Part shown: one piece after another, positions 11,554 to 23,310 of the stretch
Numbering within the stretch: position 1 is the first letter of the stretch
Layout of the letters: the number at the start of each line of letters is the position of its first letter
Source: Nereocystis luetkeana
Taxonomy: Eukaryota; Sar; Phaeophyceae; Laminariales; Laminariaceae
DNA length: 64,000 nt
NCBI GenBank assembly: GCA_031213475.1
Contig: JARUPZ010000003.1
Span: forward strand, 13,521,580-13,585,579
Direction: 5' to 3'
The notes under the pieces: generated by a model
Told to the model about the DNA's origin: nothing
Seen by the model: only the letters and a program-made list of their open reading frames with translations
Databases searched by the model: none
Program-made: the position numbers and the translations under genes

Positions 11554-11879
11554 TTAGTAATACTATATTGTCTGGCGTTTGTTTCCCGAATTCACTGGGG
11601 TCTCTCTTGAAAAAATGTTCTTGTCCATACAGCAGTAACCTCATGACGACCCAGACAATGCCGTTCGGTAACACATCCATATATTATGTATTGTCGCAAT
11701 TTTTGCAATAATAGATGAACACTATTAATACTACTGTCTGAAGTTCCCTAATTTACTGGGGCCTCTGAACGCAAAAGCAAAAGCTGTTGTCCGTCTGTCT
11801 GTCTGACACCCCTCAGAAGCAGCTCAGGACCTTCTTCGCAATAACATTAATGAATAGTTGTTCCACACGGTCCTACCGA

Positions 11880-13440
11880 CCTGAGGTACACAGCATAGAA
11901 CTACATACTTAGATCACAACCCCAGAGCGTGCTCGGTTGGTGCATCCCTGGCTTCTCAGAGCTCCCACTTCCAAACCGCCTCCTTTCATTACTAAGTCTT
12001 GCCGGACCTTTCCAGCAGTTAGTTCTTTGTTTTCTCCATTTATTTATTTCTCTTGGCGTTCTCGGCCCTTTCTTCCTTTTTTCTTCTTTCGTTTCACGTT
12101 CGTGCGTGTTCTCCGAGTACGGCACCGCGGGAGAGCCCGGCACCGTCGCGGGTGTCAGTGGGTGCTGGCGGGTAGAAGGGGGGTTGCAAGGAGCGCGGTC
12201 GCCGCTTTCGTGCCTAGGCGTCGCGTGTGCCTCGAGACACGAGGCATTCATGAACGGGCTTTGTCTGGCTTCCGTTTGTGATTTTTGATAGAGTATGTAC
12301 GAGTTATAAAGGTCGTTCGGGATGGCAAGATAATGTTCAAGCGGTGCTTATTTTTGCGACCACGCTGAAGTTGAAAGAAGGAGGTGTGCAGTTTGAACAC
12401 CGACGTTATCGAGCTGGCGAACGGAGGCCACGGTGAGCACCGGACTTCACGCGAGGCGGGCGACGGGGCTGATTGTGGCAGAGAGTGATATATAAGCTTT
12501 ACCCGGACCGAATCGGTGGCGAGGTGGTCGCGAGAGGGGCGGGCGGCGTACTAGGCTGAGAGAGAAGCTCTTCAGTTCTTCTGTGCGATTTGTTTCTTTT
12601 CTTCTTTTGGACCGGGTGTATGGTGTTCCAATCAGGCAGAAAAATATTACACGAGACGTGACGGGGATTTTTTTTCCTTTCCGAGTTTTCGGTTTCATTT
12701 TCATTGTTTTTGCTGCTGTGCCGTGCTGTGCTTGCGCTTTCTTCGTACATACGAGTACAGACATAGAGCATATCAAAATAAGAAAATAAGTACAGTAGTA
12801 GTACCCTACCTGGGGTATGTACGTACGTACGACATCCGCGACGCGAAGCGTATTATGTGGCGTCCGAGCTGACGTCGGAGCTGTTTTTTCCTGAAGCATG
12901 GCGGCGGGACTCTTGGCATTATCAAGTCGTCGGTTTGCAATTACGATCCTTAAAAAAACTAAATTCAATCGTGGACCTCTGTTCGCTTCGCTTAATTTGA
13001 TGTACTTTTTTCCTTCCTGAGCGAGCGTAGTGGGCGGCGTAGGCCGCCCGCGGAGCGAAGCGCCTTGTACATACGTATTGATGTGACAACGCTGATATTG
13101 TTAGATGACAACATAACATGGCAGCACGGATATTGTGCAACGACAGCACGATAATAATATACCAGGTACGTAGGTATATGCTGCCGAATATACTACGACG
13201 ATGTCGCCCAAAATGGCTCGGCATCCATAATAAGAGCTTCATTTTTTTTCCCCAATTAGGTTGACTACGTAATACCAGGCACCCGGTCCTTTAGCACGGA
13301 CCGCATGCGATCTAAAAAATACAACTCACAGACTGAACTGAATGAAACCTGTCCCACGCCACGCTAGGCCAAGACGATCGATGAACGAACGCCTCGGAAT
13401 ATTTATTCAAACCCTTCCATACATACATAGGACACATCAT
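11880..13440. other. Intergenic, no supported gene
   Basis: Overlapping frames at 11929-12288 are open on both strands but unlike any family I know. Around 12900-12960 a stretch (CTCTTGGCATTATCAAGTCG, GTTTGCAATTACGATCCT) is clearly related to 28553-28600 (CTCTTGGCATTTGCAAGTCG, GTTTGCATCTACAATCCT), so part of this region is a dispersed repeat. 13021-13060 holds a short GC-rich inverted stretch (GGCGGCGTAGGCCGCC). Confidence 0.55.
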
Positions 13441-13680
13441 GACCTACGACAGTAGATCATCTAGTTCCCTCACATCACCTGCCGTTTCGAGGTGTCCTGC
13501 AGAATATGTTTAGTACAGATCCACCCCAAGATAGATGCGCTAGATCATGCAAATTCTACAGGTGCCACCCGGCAACGTGAGCTAGATTATACAAGATCGG
13601 GAATATATCTGCTTGAAAAGTCTACCGTAGATCATCAAGTGGGGTCAATGATCTGTGGAAGATCTATGCAAATCAGTGAA
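13440..13680 (+). repeat. Family C GATC-rich element, copy C1
   Basis: Contains GTAGATCATCTAG, a GTACAGATCC core, GCTAGATCATGCA and a CCACCCGGCAACGTGAGCTA segment ending in GATCTGTGGAAGATC. Same order of blocks as the other family C copies. Confidence 0.8.
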
Positions 13681-13724
13681 ACCCTTCGCCAAAGACGTCG
13701 AAACCTTCTCTCGAGAAGATTCAA

Positions 13725-14045
13725 GCATGCAAGCAAAGCGAAGCGAGCAACGCAACACCAAGCAAGCAGAGCAAAAACCCAGCAGAGAACAAGTCGGCAA
13801 GCAAAGCAAAGGCAAGCAAGCAGAACAAAGCAAAAACTAAGCGAAGCAAGACAAAGCGAAAGCAGGCAAGCAGGCAAGCAGGCAAAGCAAAGCCAAAGCA
13901 AAGCAGGCACGGCAACATCCATCACGGAAAGCGAGGCAAGCAAGCTGCGCAACCACAAGCAGAGTAAGCAAGTACAGCGTGCAAGCAAAAGCAAGCAGCA
14001 ACCGAACGAACAGGCAAACCAAAGCGAACGACCAACCACGCAGTG
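13725..14045. repeat. GCAAGCA-rich degenerate repeat tract
   Basis: About 320 bp of imperfect AAGCAAGC/AAGCGA units. It keeps frames open on both strands (199 codons on the minus strand), which is a composition effect and not evidence of a gene. Confidence 0.85.
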
Positions 14046-14869
14046 TGTTTCTCGCATGCCCTGACAAAGTATCGCTCGCAAAAAACCCACGGCGCGGCAA
14101 GGAATGGGGGGCATAGCATGGCAAACACACGCACGTAAATGCCTTCGTGTGGAAAAGAAAAGACATACGCGCGTGCATACGCACGAAAAAAAACACACGT
14201 GGGCTCTTTCCTTCTCGCTTGTCATGTTATCCACGCAGCAGCGGCAAAGCTACACCCCACAAAGATGTGAACCAACTAAAACATAAATGGACAAAATAAC
14301 ATGCGCCCATATCGCCCATATTCAATCACCTTCATGCGGCTCGCCCAACACCTACCTCGCTTAGCTTCGCTTCGCACTAGGTGCAAGCAACGTCTGCCTG
14401 GTCGGCGAAAACCCGACGTGCTTCGTCCCGGCAATGTAGGCATGCGAGGGTCTCTACCGCCATACGACTACGGCCATGCACGATGTCGAGTACACCCGCT
14501 TCCCCCCCCCCTACGTAATTTTCTCGGGACAGCAAACAAATCCGCCCGGACTACAAACAAAAACATTAGGTGCGGTCGCTTTCTAAAAACAAGCGCCACC
14601 ACCTGACGCGCACGCTTGCACTATATCGACATGCAGCTGCCGTGCACCAGGTGCCAATCTTCCCGGCGCTCAAGTATGACAACTGACTTGCCGAATGATG
14701 CGAGCACGAAGCGGTCCTCAAATATATATTTCCGCGAGTTACCCACCCAAGCGGTCCTTGCATTTCCGTGGAAAACCCAAAAAAGGGAACTTGCTTTTCC
14801 CATCAGAACCCAAAGGGGTCCAAACTTTTTCCGGATAGTGATGGTACATAAACACACCTTGTATCAGAT

Positions 14870-15110
14870 AGATCATCCACAGATAGATCATCATCTAGAT
14901 CATGCAGTACCTCACCCGCCGTTGTGAGATATTGTACAGGATCTCTATAGTACAGATTCAAAACCCACGGGAAAACTCGTGCTAGATCATGCAGCACTAT
15001 GCGGGTCCCATCCGGCAACACGAGCTAGATCCTACAGACCGGGGAACAGATATATCTGCCCTGGAGTATCTAGATCATGATCTATCTGTAGATCATCTCA
15101 TCTGTCCGAG
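14870..15110 (+). repeat. Family C GATC-rich element, copy C2
   Basis: AGATCATCCACAGATAGATC, GATTCAAAACCCACGGGAAA, CCCATCCGGCAACACGAGCT, TATCTGCCCTGGAGTATCTA and the closing TCATCTGTCCGAGACGTGG, a full-length copy. Confidence 0.85.
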
Positions 15111-15363
15111 ACGTGGCCATATATCAGTAGACCCCTCTGCCCAACTTCGCTACCAACATCGCCTTGAGACCTCGCCTCGCCCTCACCCCTCTCTCGGATT
15201 CCGGTAAGGCTGGCTGGTACATGTCCGGGTGCTTTCTAACGGGTCATCTGTTGAGCAGCACCAGCTTGCGCAAGGCCGGCGCTACCCGCCTGCCCCTGTT
15301 CAGCCACGCCCCAGGGTCACACGTTTGGTCGATCCGCCGGTCGATTCGTGCGGTCGGCAGTTA

Positions 15364-15450
15364 GGAGGGAGGGGAGGGGAGGGGAGGGGAGGGGAGGGGA
15401 GGGGAGGGGAGGGGAGGGGAGGGGAGGGGAAGGGAAGGGAAGGGAGGGGA
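15364..15450. repeat. (GGGGA)n tract
   Basis: About 14 units of AGGGG, strongly purine-biased. It could form G-quadruplex or triplex DNA. Confidence 0.95.
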
Positions 15451-15739
15451 GGGGGGGGTGTGAGTGCTGTGGGGACAAGGAAAAAAGGTAACACTACAAT
15501 GCTGGATACAGGCACCTCCCGGTATCATAACCTTAGGGAGAAAAAAAATGTCATGCACGGTGTGAATCAACTGACAAAAGTAACGGCTTTCACACACCCC
15601 GCGCCTATTCAAGTGGCAGCCCCCCAAACCCCTTGCGAAAACAAAGAGTGACAATATTTTATGATTTCGCTTCTATACGTAGGGTGTTTATACTATGTCT
15701 CATGTCGTGCAACTTCAGAGGTACAAATAAACAAGAAAC

Positions 15740-15865
15740 AAAAGGGGAAACAAGAAACGAAACAAACAGGAAAACAAAAAAAAACAAGAAAACAAAAAAA
15801 ACAAGAAAACAAAAAAAACAAGAAAACAAAAAAAACAAGGAAAGAAAACAAACAAGAAACAAAAA
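15740..15865. repeat. AAACAAGAA-type tandem repeat
   Basis: Roughly 14-15 bp units (AACAAGAAAACAAAAAA) repeated with few changes. Confidence 0.85.
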
Positions 15866-15911
15866 GGATTGCTTACAGTTACCAGTGGGTAAAGAAGCCT
15901 CAACAAGCGCT

Positions 15912-16010
15912 CTTAACCCTTTTAGAACTGCAGTCCCATTTTGGGGACAACCCAGTCAAATTCCAAGTACTTTGTCCCCAAAACGGGGCTGCGGTCCTAA
16001 AAGGGTTATA
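15912..16010. mobile_element. Family B palindromic MITE, copy B1
   Basis: TTAACCCTTTTAGAACTGCA ... TGCGGTCCTAAAAGGGTTAT arms with TTTTGGGGACAA and TTTGTCCCCAAAAC inner arms. Near-perfect hairpin of about 98 bp. Confidence 0.93.
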
Positions 16011-16151
16011 ACGAAAATCCCTCTATGGGCTTAGGTACACCCCCCTCCCCGCTCCGGGGATAAATTACTTGAAATAAGATCGAGACATTTTTTTTTTAAC
16101 GTATGTACAATGCCCTCACGAAAAGGATAGAAAACCCTGTGAGGACAACTA

Positions 16152-16269
16152 TTATTACCTGGGATCATAGTAAATAGGGCCACATATTATAAGTGAATAT
16201 ACCAAAATATATACCAGGTAGGCTTTAGTCTGTACCGTAGGTCCCATTTAATGTGGCCCCCCGTAATAA
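16152..16269 (-). mobile_element. Family A palindromic MITE, copy A3 (diverged)
   Basis: TTATTACC.GGGATCATAGTA ... ATGTGGCCCCCCGTAATAAT ends. The interior carries an added TACCAGGTA word. Confidence 0.7.
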
Positions 16270-16636
16270 TACTTCCCACACTGTCCCGCGACACAAGGAT
16301 TTTTTAGAGTCCTCCTACGATAGAGGTTCACCCCAATTAATCCGAGATTCCTATGTCCCCCCTTAAGGTACCATGCGGAATTCAGCTGGGACAAACACAC
16401 GAGCACGACTGATGAGACACGCGTCTCGTACGTACGTGTACGTACGTACGCTCCATGCCGAACAACGTAGATAGAGCGCAATTAAAGGACTCATCCTTCA
16501 ACCGGCGCCCGGCAAGGATGCCGTGGCGGCTCGGAAAGCGTTTCCCCCCCAAATGTGACAGCCCCTATCGGTGAACGCCTCTTTTGTTTGAAACTCACTG
16601 TATTAATATTAGTAGTACACAACCTGTCCTTATTCT

Positions 16637-16704
16637 TAGGGACAGACTCGTAATAACTCGAGTACTTTGTCCCCACAACGGGAATCAAGTTCTAGAAGGG
16701 TTTG
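16637..16704. mobile_element. Family B half copy, B2
   Basis: Only the right arm is clear (GTACTTTGTCCCCACAACGG, then AGAAGGGTTTG). The left arm is eroded. Confidence 0.6.
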
Positions 16705-17253
16705 CAGCAGGCATTACCGTCAAGAGCGCAGGGTTGGTACCGGGGTGGTGGGTGATGGGGATCGTTTTTTCAGCGCTCGCTCGATGTTTTTGCTTTTTTT
16801 CAGCACCAGAAAGGTTTTTTTTTTGCCGATGCCACACAAGTGAGGCGTTTTTCGGAAACATCTGGTCGACACCTTTCTTCCGAAAATACAATGCGTCGAC
16901 TCTGTAGCACCCTTTTTTTCTTGCCGAAGTACATTCATGTAGTTAGAGCGGTCAAATCGGCACCCCTTTGCCAACATTAACAGCTTAACTGCTATAACAC
17001 CGTGAGCATCGCTGAAAAACCATCGCACCGAACGAAATCGGCACACGCCACGCCAGTAGGAGCACCTGACCGCTATACACCCCAAGGGAGCGCTGGAAAA
17101 CCATTCCCCTCCTGTGAGAAGCCCAACGCTCTTGACTGGCGTGTGGCTTTCAGTATCACTACTGGCGGGGCATGCCGATTTCACCGCTTCATGCGGGTCC
17201 CGATTCATCATTTTCTAGGCCTTCTTACAGTAAGTCGGTGTGGTAGCATGCAC

Positions 17254-20200
17254 CTACCCAACGCATATGGGATTCATCACCTGCATGAAACCGTCCCTCA
17301 TAGCGCCCTGGAGAGAGGCCACCGACTGGGGGGCGTGCGGGAGGAAAACCGTCGCCGCGCGGGAAGACTGCCCCACGTCGCGCAGCATGTCGAAGTACTG
17401 GTGGTGGTGGTGGTGGTGGTAGTGGTGGTGGTGGTGGTGACGGTGTTGGTGGTGGCCGTGTTGACGTTGGTGGTGGTGTTGGGGTCATCATCGTTGTCGA
17501 GGAAACACACAGGAGGAACAGCAACAGCGGCGGCAGCGGCGGTGGGGGAGGGGGGGGGGGGGGGGTCAGCTTGCGCGTGCGTCGCGAATGCTCTTGATGT
17601 ATACGCACGCGGGCTCCCTAAAAAAAAAAAACAAGCCACAACCAAAAAGCAACGAAAACTAACACGTCGCAACCGAAAGCCAAAAGAGCGCTGCTACACA
17701 GACACAACCCCCGCACAGCACCTACACAACGAGTGACCGATGCTGCGATCGTCCCTTGTTTTCGTCAAGAAAATGTTGAAACATTCGTCACCCAAATCGA
17801 GGGTAAAACTACTTGAAAATAGACCAGGATAATTCTCGCAGAAAGTAGTCAAGGGGCTATCTATCGACAAGAGATATTCCCAGAAATTTCCGGATTACTT
17901 ATTACGGAAGAAATTTCCGGGTCTTACCTGGGTAAGAAGCAGCAGGTCCATCACGTCCTTCGGTGAAGTTCCTGCGAAATAAAATCGGAAGAAAAATAAC
18001 CCCAAAAAAACAGGCAAACAGACCACAAATCATGACGAGCGATAAGTACGCTTGGCAGACGAAGGCTGCCATTCATAGCGAGGGGAAGAGGCGGGAGCGA
18101 TACAGACATCTATTCGTTTCGAAGGTCTGGGCGGAGTCACGCAGGCCTACCTTCCAGCGACAGCCTTGGAAGTTGAATGGCGCAGAAGCCAACCAACCAC
18201 TTGAAGTGACCGAAAATACCTACTACGGGGGACCATAGTTAATAGGACCTGTCGTATGCAAAAAAAAACTATATATTCAACCATTTCTACAATCAATAAC
18301 AATATTTGGTCTTATTAACTATGGTCCCCCGTAATACCTGGCACCAGGCAGGCAACTAGCAACTGATACGGGGGACCATAGTTAATAGGACCTGTGGTAT
18401 ACATAAAATGATACCTGGTACCTGGTATATTCAACCATTTTTACTAACAATATTTGGCCCTATTAACTATGGTCCCCCGTAATAGTCGGCGGCTTGCACA
18501 TAGTGAGCCAACTTACAGCCATAGTGTGGACACGTCACACAGATCATGGTATATACTCGTATATCTATCTACTGTAAAATCATCTAGCTCTTGACCTGCC
18601 GCTGCGAGGACTTGTGCAGGATCTGTACAGTACAGACCCAACCCAGGAAAACATGCGCTATGCCATGCGGAGTGTGCGGGTCCCACCTGGCAACGTAGGA
18701 GCTAAATAAAATCACACAAGATGCTCGGGAATACATACATTTGCCTTAAAATATCCACGTCATGCAAGTGGACACCGATGACCTGCCCGAGGCGCCCTTT
18801 TCCGGGGGGCCATAGAAGCCAGGACCCATAATGTACACTAAAAACCTATATATTCCATTACTTTTACCAGGCATATTTCGGTCTTGACAACAAAGTTCCG
18901 TAATAGTAGCGTGGGAACACAAACAAAACGCACCGTCGATCGTTTCTGAGAAGGTCTGGACGGAGTCGCGCAGACCGTCCACGATAGCCTTGCGCTGCCT
19001 CGACACACCCACGCCCGACAGATACTTCGACTCGGCCTCCGCCTCTGCCGCCTTGACCTGCAAGAACAAAAATAAAAAAAAAACGGAAACCAAAAAACAA
19101 TAAACATCACCCGGCCGTGGAGACGGAGAGGGGGGGGGGGGGGTTACATTCTCAAAAAAGTTGGGGACAAAAATGGGGGTTTCCACTGCCAAGTTAAGAG
19201 TTACCTGCAACCGCACCTGCTGTACCCGTGGTAAGTACGGGAGAAATCCGGTACCACCTTTTTTTTAATGCGTCCCCCGTTTCCAATACTTTATCCTATA
19301 CAACAAACACCAAGGGTGAGCTTGCGAACGGGCCTGCGTGGTCTTTGCACGTACAGTTAGGTCATTCTTATTGGAGAGCGTTTTTTCCATAATTTCCAAA
19401 TTTTGGAAATACTTGGAGATATATATCAATTTACGGAGGCGTTCTGTCACTATTCGTGAGATTCTCCAGAACCAAAAATATCAAGTTCGTTAACATTCCA
19501 ATATTTGGAAAAAAAAAGAAGGGGAACACGGAAGATTGAAAAATTGCGCGAAAAAAATGTCGAAAAATTGCGCGAAAAAATTGTCGAAAAATTGGGAAAA
19601 AAAGCTCTCCGATAAGAATGACCCTTAGTAGTGCGTTTCAAGTATTCACATGCTGCAATTTCCCTCCATCCCCCCCCCCCCCCCCCCGTTTTCTACCAGG
19701 AGTAGGAACGGTGCTCCGTCTCGAAAGGGATGCGTGGTCAATGGTCAAATGACTAAGGCAAGCAACAAATGAGTACGCCCCCCCCTCCCGTGCTCCATAC
19801 TTTTATCCAACGCAAAAAACACCGCGGCTGGAACGAACGAAACTGCAGGGCCGTGTCTGCCCCAGCCTTGCCCGTGGCAGCTTTTCTGAGACGCTTGGAG
19901 GTACGAATTAATATTCACGTACCTGACTCTAAATCCCCCCCCCCCCCCCCAATGTCTGCCTGGTCGGTGAAAACCCGACATACTCCGTCCCGGCATTGTA
20001 GGGATGCGAGGGTCTATGGTCATACGACTGCGGCCATGCATGAGATCGAGTACATCTCTCCTATCGAGTACACCCCCCCCCGCCCCCGCTTTCCATACTC
20101 TATCCCATACAATAAACACGACAGGCAGAACGAAAGAATGAACAAACGAACGGCACCTGCATGATTTTGTCCGCCTCGGCTTTGTTGGTAGCGGCCTCTC

Positions 20201-21571
20201 TAAGGCGCTTGGAGGCGTTGATCTCGTTCATTGCCTCCTTTACGCGACGGTCGGGGTCCATGTCGGTCACGAGCGCCTGCAGTATCTGGTAGCCATACTC
20301 CTTCATCACCTCCTCCAGCTGCTGCTTCACAGCGATCGCGATGTCCTGCATGCGGGCGGGCATCCACACCACACCCCAGCGAAACAAAGACAAAAAAAAA
20401 GGAGAATCGACAATCGAGAATCGGAAATCGAGAATCGACTTTCGAGAGGCGAAAAGGATAAAACGACCAAACAACAACATACACACTGAAATCGAAAATC
20501 GGTAACCGAAATTTATTGCGAAAACCATTACAGAGGAAGACCACCAAGAACAAGACACGAAACAGAACATGATGATGATTGATTGATTGATGCGTATCGC
20601 GTAGCTTCATCCATGTCGTACCTCCTTCGAGTCGAAGGCCTGGTCGAGGTCCAGCTTGGGCAAGGTGCCTGGCAAGAAACGGCGATGACGCACAGTGAAA
20701 AATATATGAGAAACCAACGGTTATATACACGCCAGCAGCAACCAACGGGCGAGAGAGCGCGCATTTTCGTCGGTTACACTCACGCCAACAGCAACCAAAA
20801 GGGGACGAAGGTGAAATTTCTGTCGGTTAGCACGCCAACACACCAGCGAGACGTAAAACAAAAAAGGTACCAGGCGAGCGTTTCGACAGTTACGCGTGAA
20901 CGGTTACCAACGGGCAAGAGGGCGCACTTTTCGTCGGTTACATGCGAACGGCAACATTTTCCGTCGGCTACACGCGAACGGCAATATTTTCCGTCGGTTA
21001 CAACGAGCGGCAACATTTTCCGTTCGGTTACACATGAAGAGCAACCAAAAAAAGGCACCAGGGGGAGATTTCGACAGATACACGTGGAACAGGCACCAAC
21101 TTGGGCGAACTGTTCGTCGGTGCAATTTCCGTTGGATATACGATGTGCCAACGGTAAACAACGGTATAGCAACCCGAACACAAAAAAAACGAAAAAAAAA
21201 AAACGAATCGAACATCTCCGGCAATCACAACCAACAGCCCGAAAAAACGGCGGGGGAGGCGGGAGGGGGGGGGGGGGGGAGTGTACTCGATCTCATGCAT
21301 GGCCGTAGTCGTATGACGATAGACCCTCGCATCCCTACAATGCCGGGACGGAGCACGTCGGGTTTTCACCGACCAGGCAGGCATTACTTGCACCAAGCGC
21401 GAAGAGGCGGGAGGGGGCACAATGAAGGCGTGCTCCCTTCGCATGAAATCATATACAGTACAGATGTAACAGCGGATCGAAAGGAACGAACCTTTTTAGT
21501 TTGTTTTGTTCGTTTGCTTAACCACCGCTTTGAATTTCCAGCTCTCCGGACAACCGGCGTCATCTCAGCTG

Positions 21572-21602
<31 letters not shown>

Positions 21603-22805
21603 CATGCCTTCACTTTTATCGCGTGCAGAAAGTTCATTCAGTATTCACGTAATCGGATGACCCAACGGAACGACCAAATTCGTAACAATTCAAGACCGAA
21701 CAGCCCCGCCAACCACATCTGACAAGCGACACCGCGAAAGGCAGAAGCCGGTGGGGGGGGGAGGCACAACAAAAGGTACACGCTTACTTCGAACGACGTC
21801 GTAGACGTAAGACCGGATCTGCGCCTTCGGGTCCGTGAGCCTGTAGTATGCTTCGTAGATCTGCATGCAGCAACGGAGTTAAGCCACAGCGCACGCCAAG
21901 GCATGGGACGAGGAGGACAAGGAGGAGGAGAAGGAGGAGGAGGAGATGGAGGATACTAAAAACCTTCCGTTAGTCGACTTCGTTTCAGAGCGCAAGGACT
22001 GATGACATAAGAACCTTCTTGTGTATATAATAATACCGACAGAGAGAGAGCCATCGTACGATCGATGGCTAGGTCACGGTCAATACGGGGGTAAAAAAGG
22101 CATGCATGCCAGCGATGGTAATCGACACCAATCCAGCGATCGACGTCAATCGGCATCAACCTGCACCAATCATCACCAACCAGCACCAATCACCATCAAC
22201 CAGCACCAATCAATCACCAACCAGCATCAACCAATCACCGATCAGCGCCAATCGTCCATACCAATCCACACCGATCAACACCAATCAGCCCGCATCATAA
22301 ATCGACGGGAGTTTCGCCGGGCCCATCCGGTGAGTAGGGGCGATGTCAAAGCTCACGTTACTCCTGATGGGCTGGTACTGGACAGACACCACCGCCGTCA
22401 CGAACACGTTGTCCTTCGTCTGAGCGGTCACAAAGGCCAACAAAGTGGGCGGGCGTGGGGTAGGGGTAGGGGTAGGAGTTGGGGTTGCATTAGGGGATGG
22501 GGATAAAGGTGAGGTGGGGTTGTGGGGTGCGGTTGGGGTGGCGCCGGGGTTGGGGGTGGGGGTGGTGGTTTGGGCTTAGGAGGTTTGGGGGTTGTGTCGG
22601 GGTTGGGCTTGGGCTTGGGTTTGGGTTTGGGTTGAGGGTGAGGGTGTAGGTCGGTCAGTCGGTCTGCCTGGCTGCCTCCTTATCTCTCTGCCGGGCCCGT
22701 CTGTTCACTTACTGTCTAGACACAGACAGGCCGTCGTGGCACTGCGTACAACACTACACCCCCCCTAGCCTCTGGACGAATCCCTTTGACACAGCTCAGC
22801 AACAA

Positions 22806-22888
<83 letters not shown>

Positions 22889-22905
22889 CTAGCAATAGTA
22901 GTAGC

Positions 22906-22969
<64 letters not shown>

Positions 22970-23089
22970 CTAGCAGTAGTAGTATTACGGGGGACCATAG
23001 TTAATAGGACCAAATATTGTTACTAAAAATGGTTAAATATATAGGTTTTTATGTATACCATAGGTCCTATTAACTATGGTCCCCCGTAA

Positions 23090-23146
<57 letters not shown>

Positions 23147-23222
23147 CAGCAGTAGTAGTAGTAGTATTAGTACTAGCAGTAGTACTAGCAGCAGCAGTAG
23201 TAGTAGTAGTACTATTAGTAGC

Positions 23223-23260
<38 letters not shown>

Positions 23261-23275
23261 CAGTAGTATTACTAC

Positions 23276-23310
<35 letters not shown>

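Larger units (their letters stand above)
9690..11835. repeat. Cluster of family-G repeats (about six units)
   Basis: The word TCTGAAGTTCCCTAATTTAC followed by GGGG.CTCTGAACGCAAA recurs near 9700, 10218, 10408, 11262, 11590 and 11740. Each is typically followed by CTTGTCCAT, TCTGTCTGACC and CCTTCATAATGGCCCAG..ATGTCGTT. A reversed copy lies near 8430-8560. Spacing is irregular because other repeats (family A copy A2, family F at 10870) are nested among the units. No coding capacity recognised. Confidence 0.75.

Noticed and set aside
12447..12968. 173-codon minus-strand frame as a gene
   Set aside because: Its N-terminal part corresponds to a dispersed repeat also seen near 28550-28600; no bounded exon or known family.
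13492..14234. 190- and 199-codon frames on opposite strands
   Set aside because: Kept open by the GCAAGCA repeat on both strands, with no family resemblance.
15133..15364. Coding-looking stretch at 15133-15364
   Set aside because: Open frames overlap on both strands and run into the (GGGGA)n tract; no family recognised.
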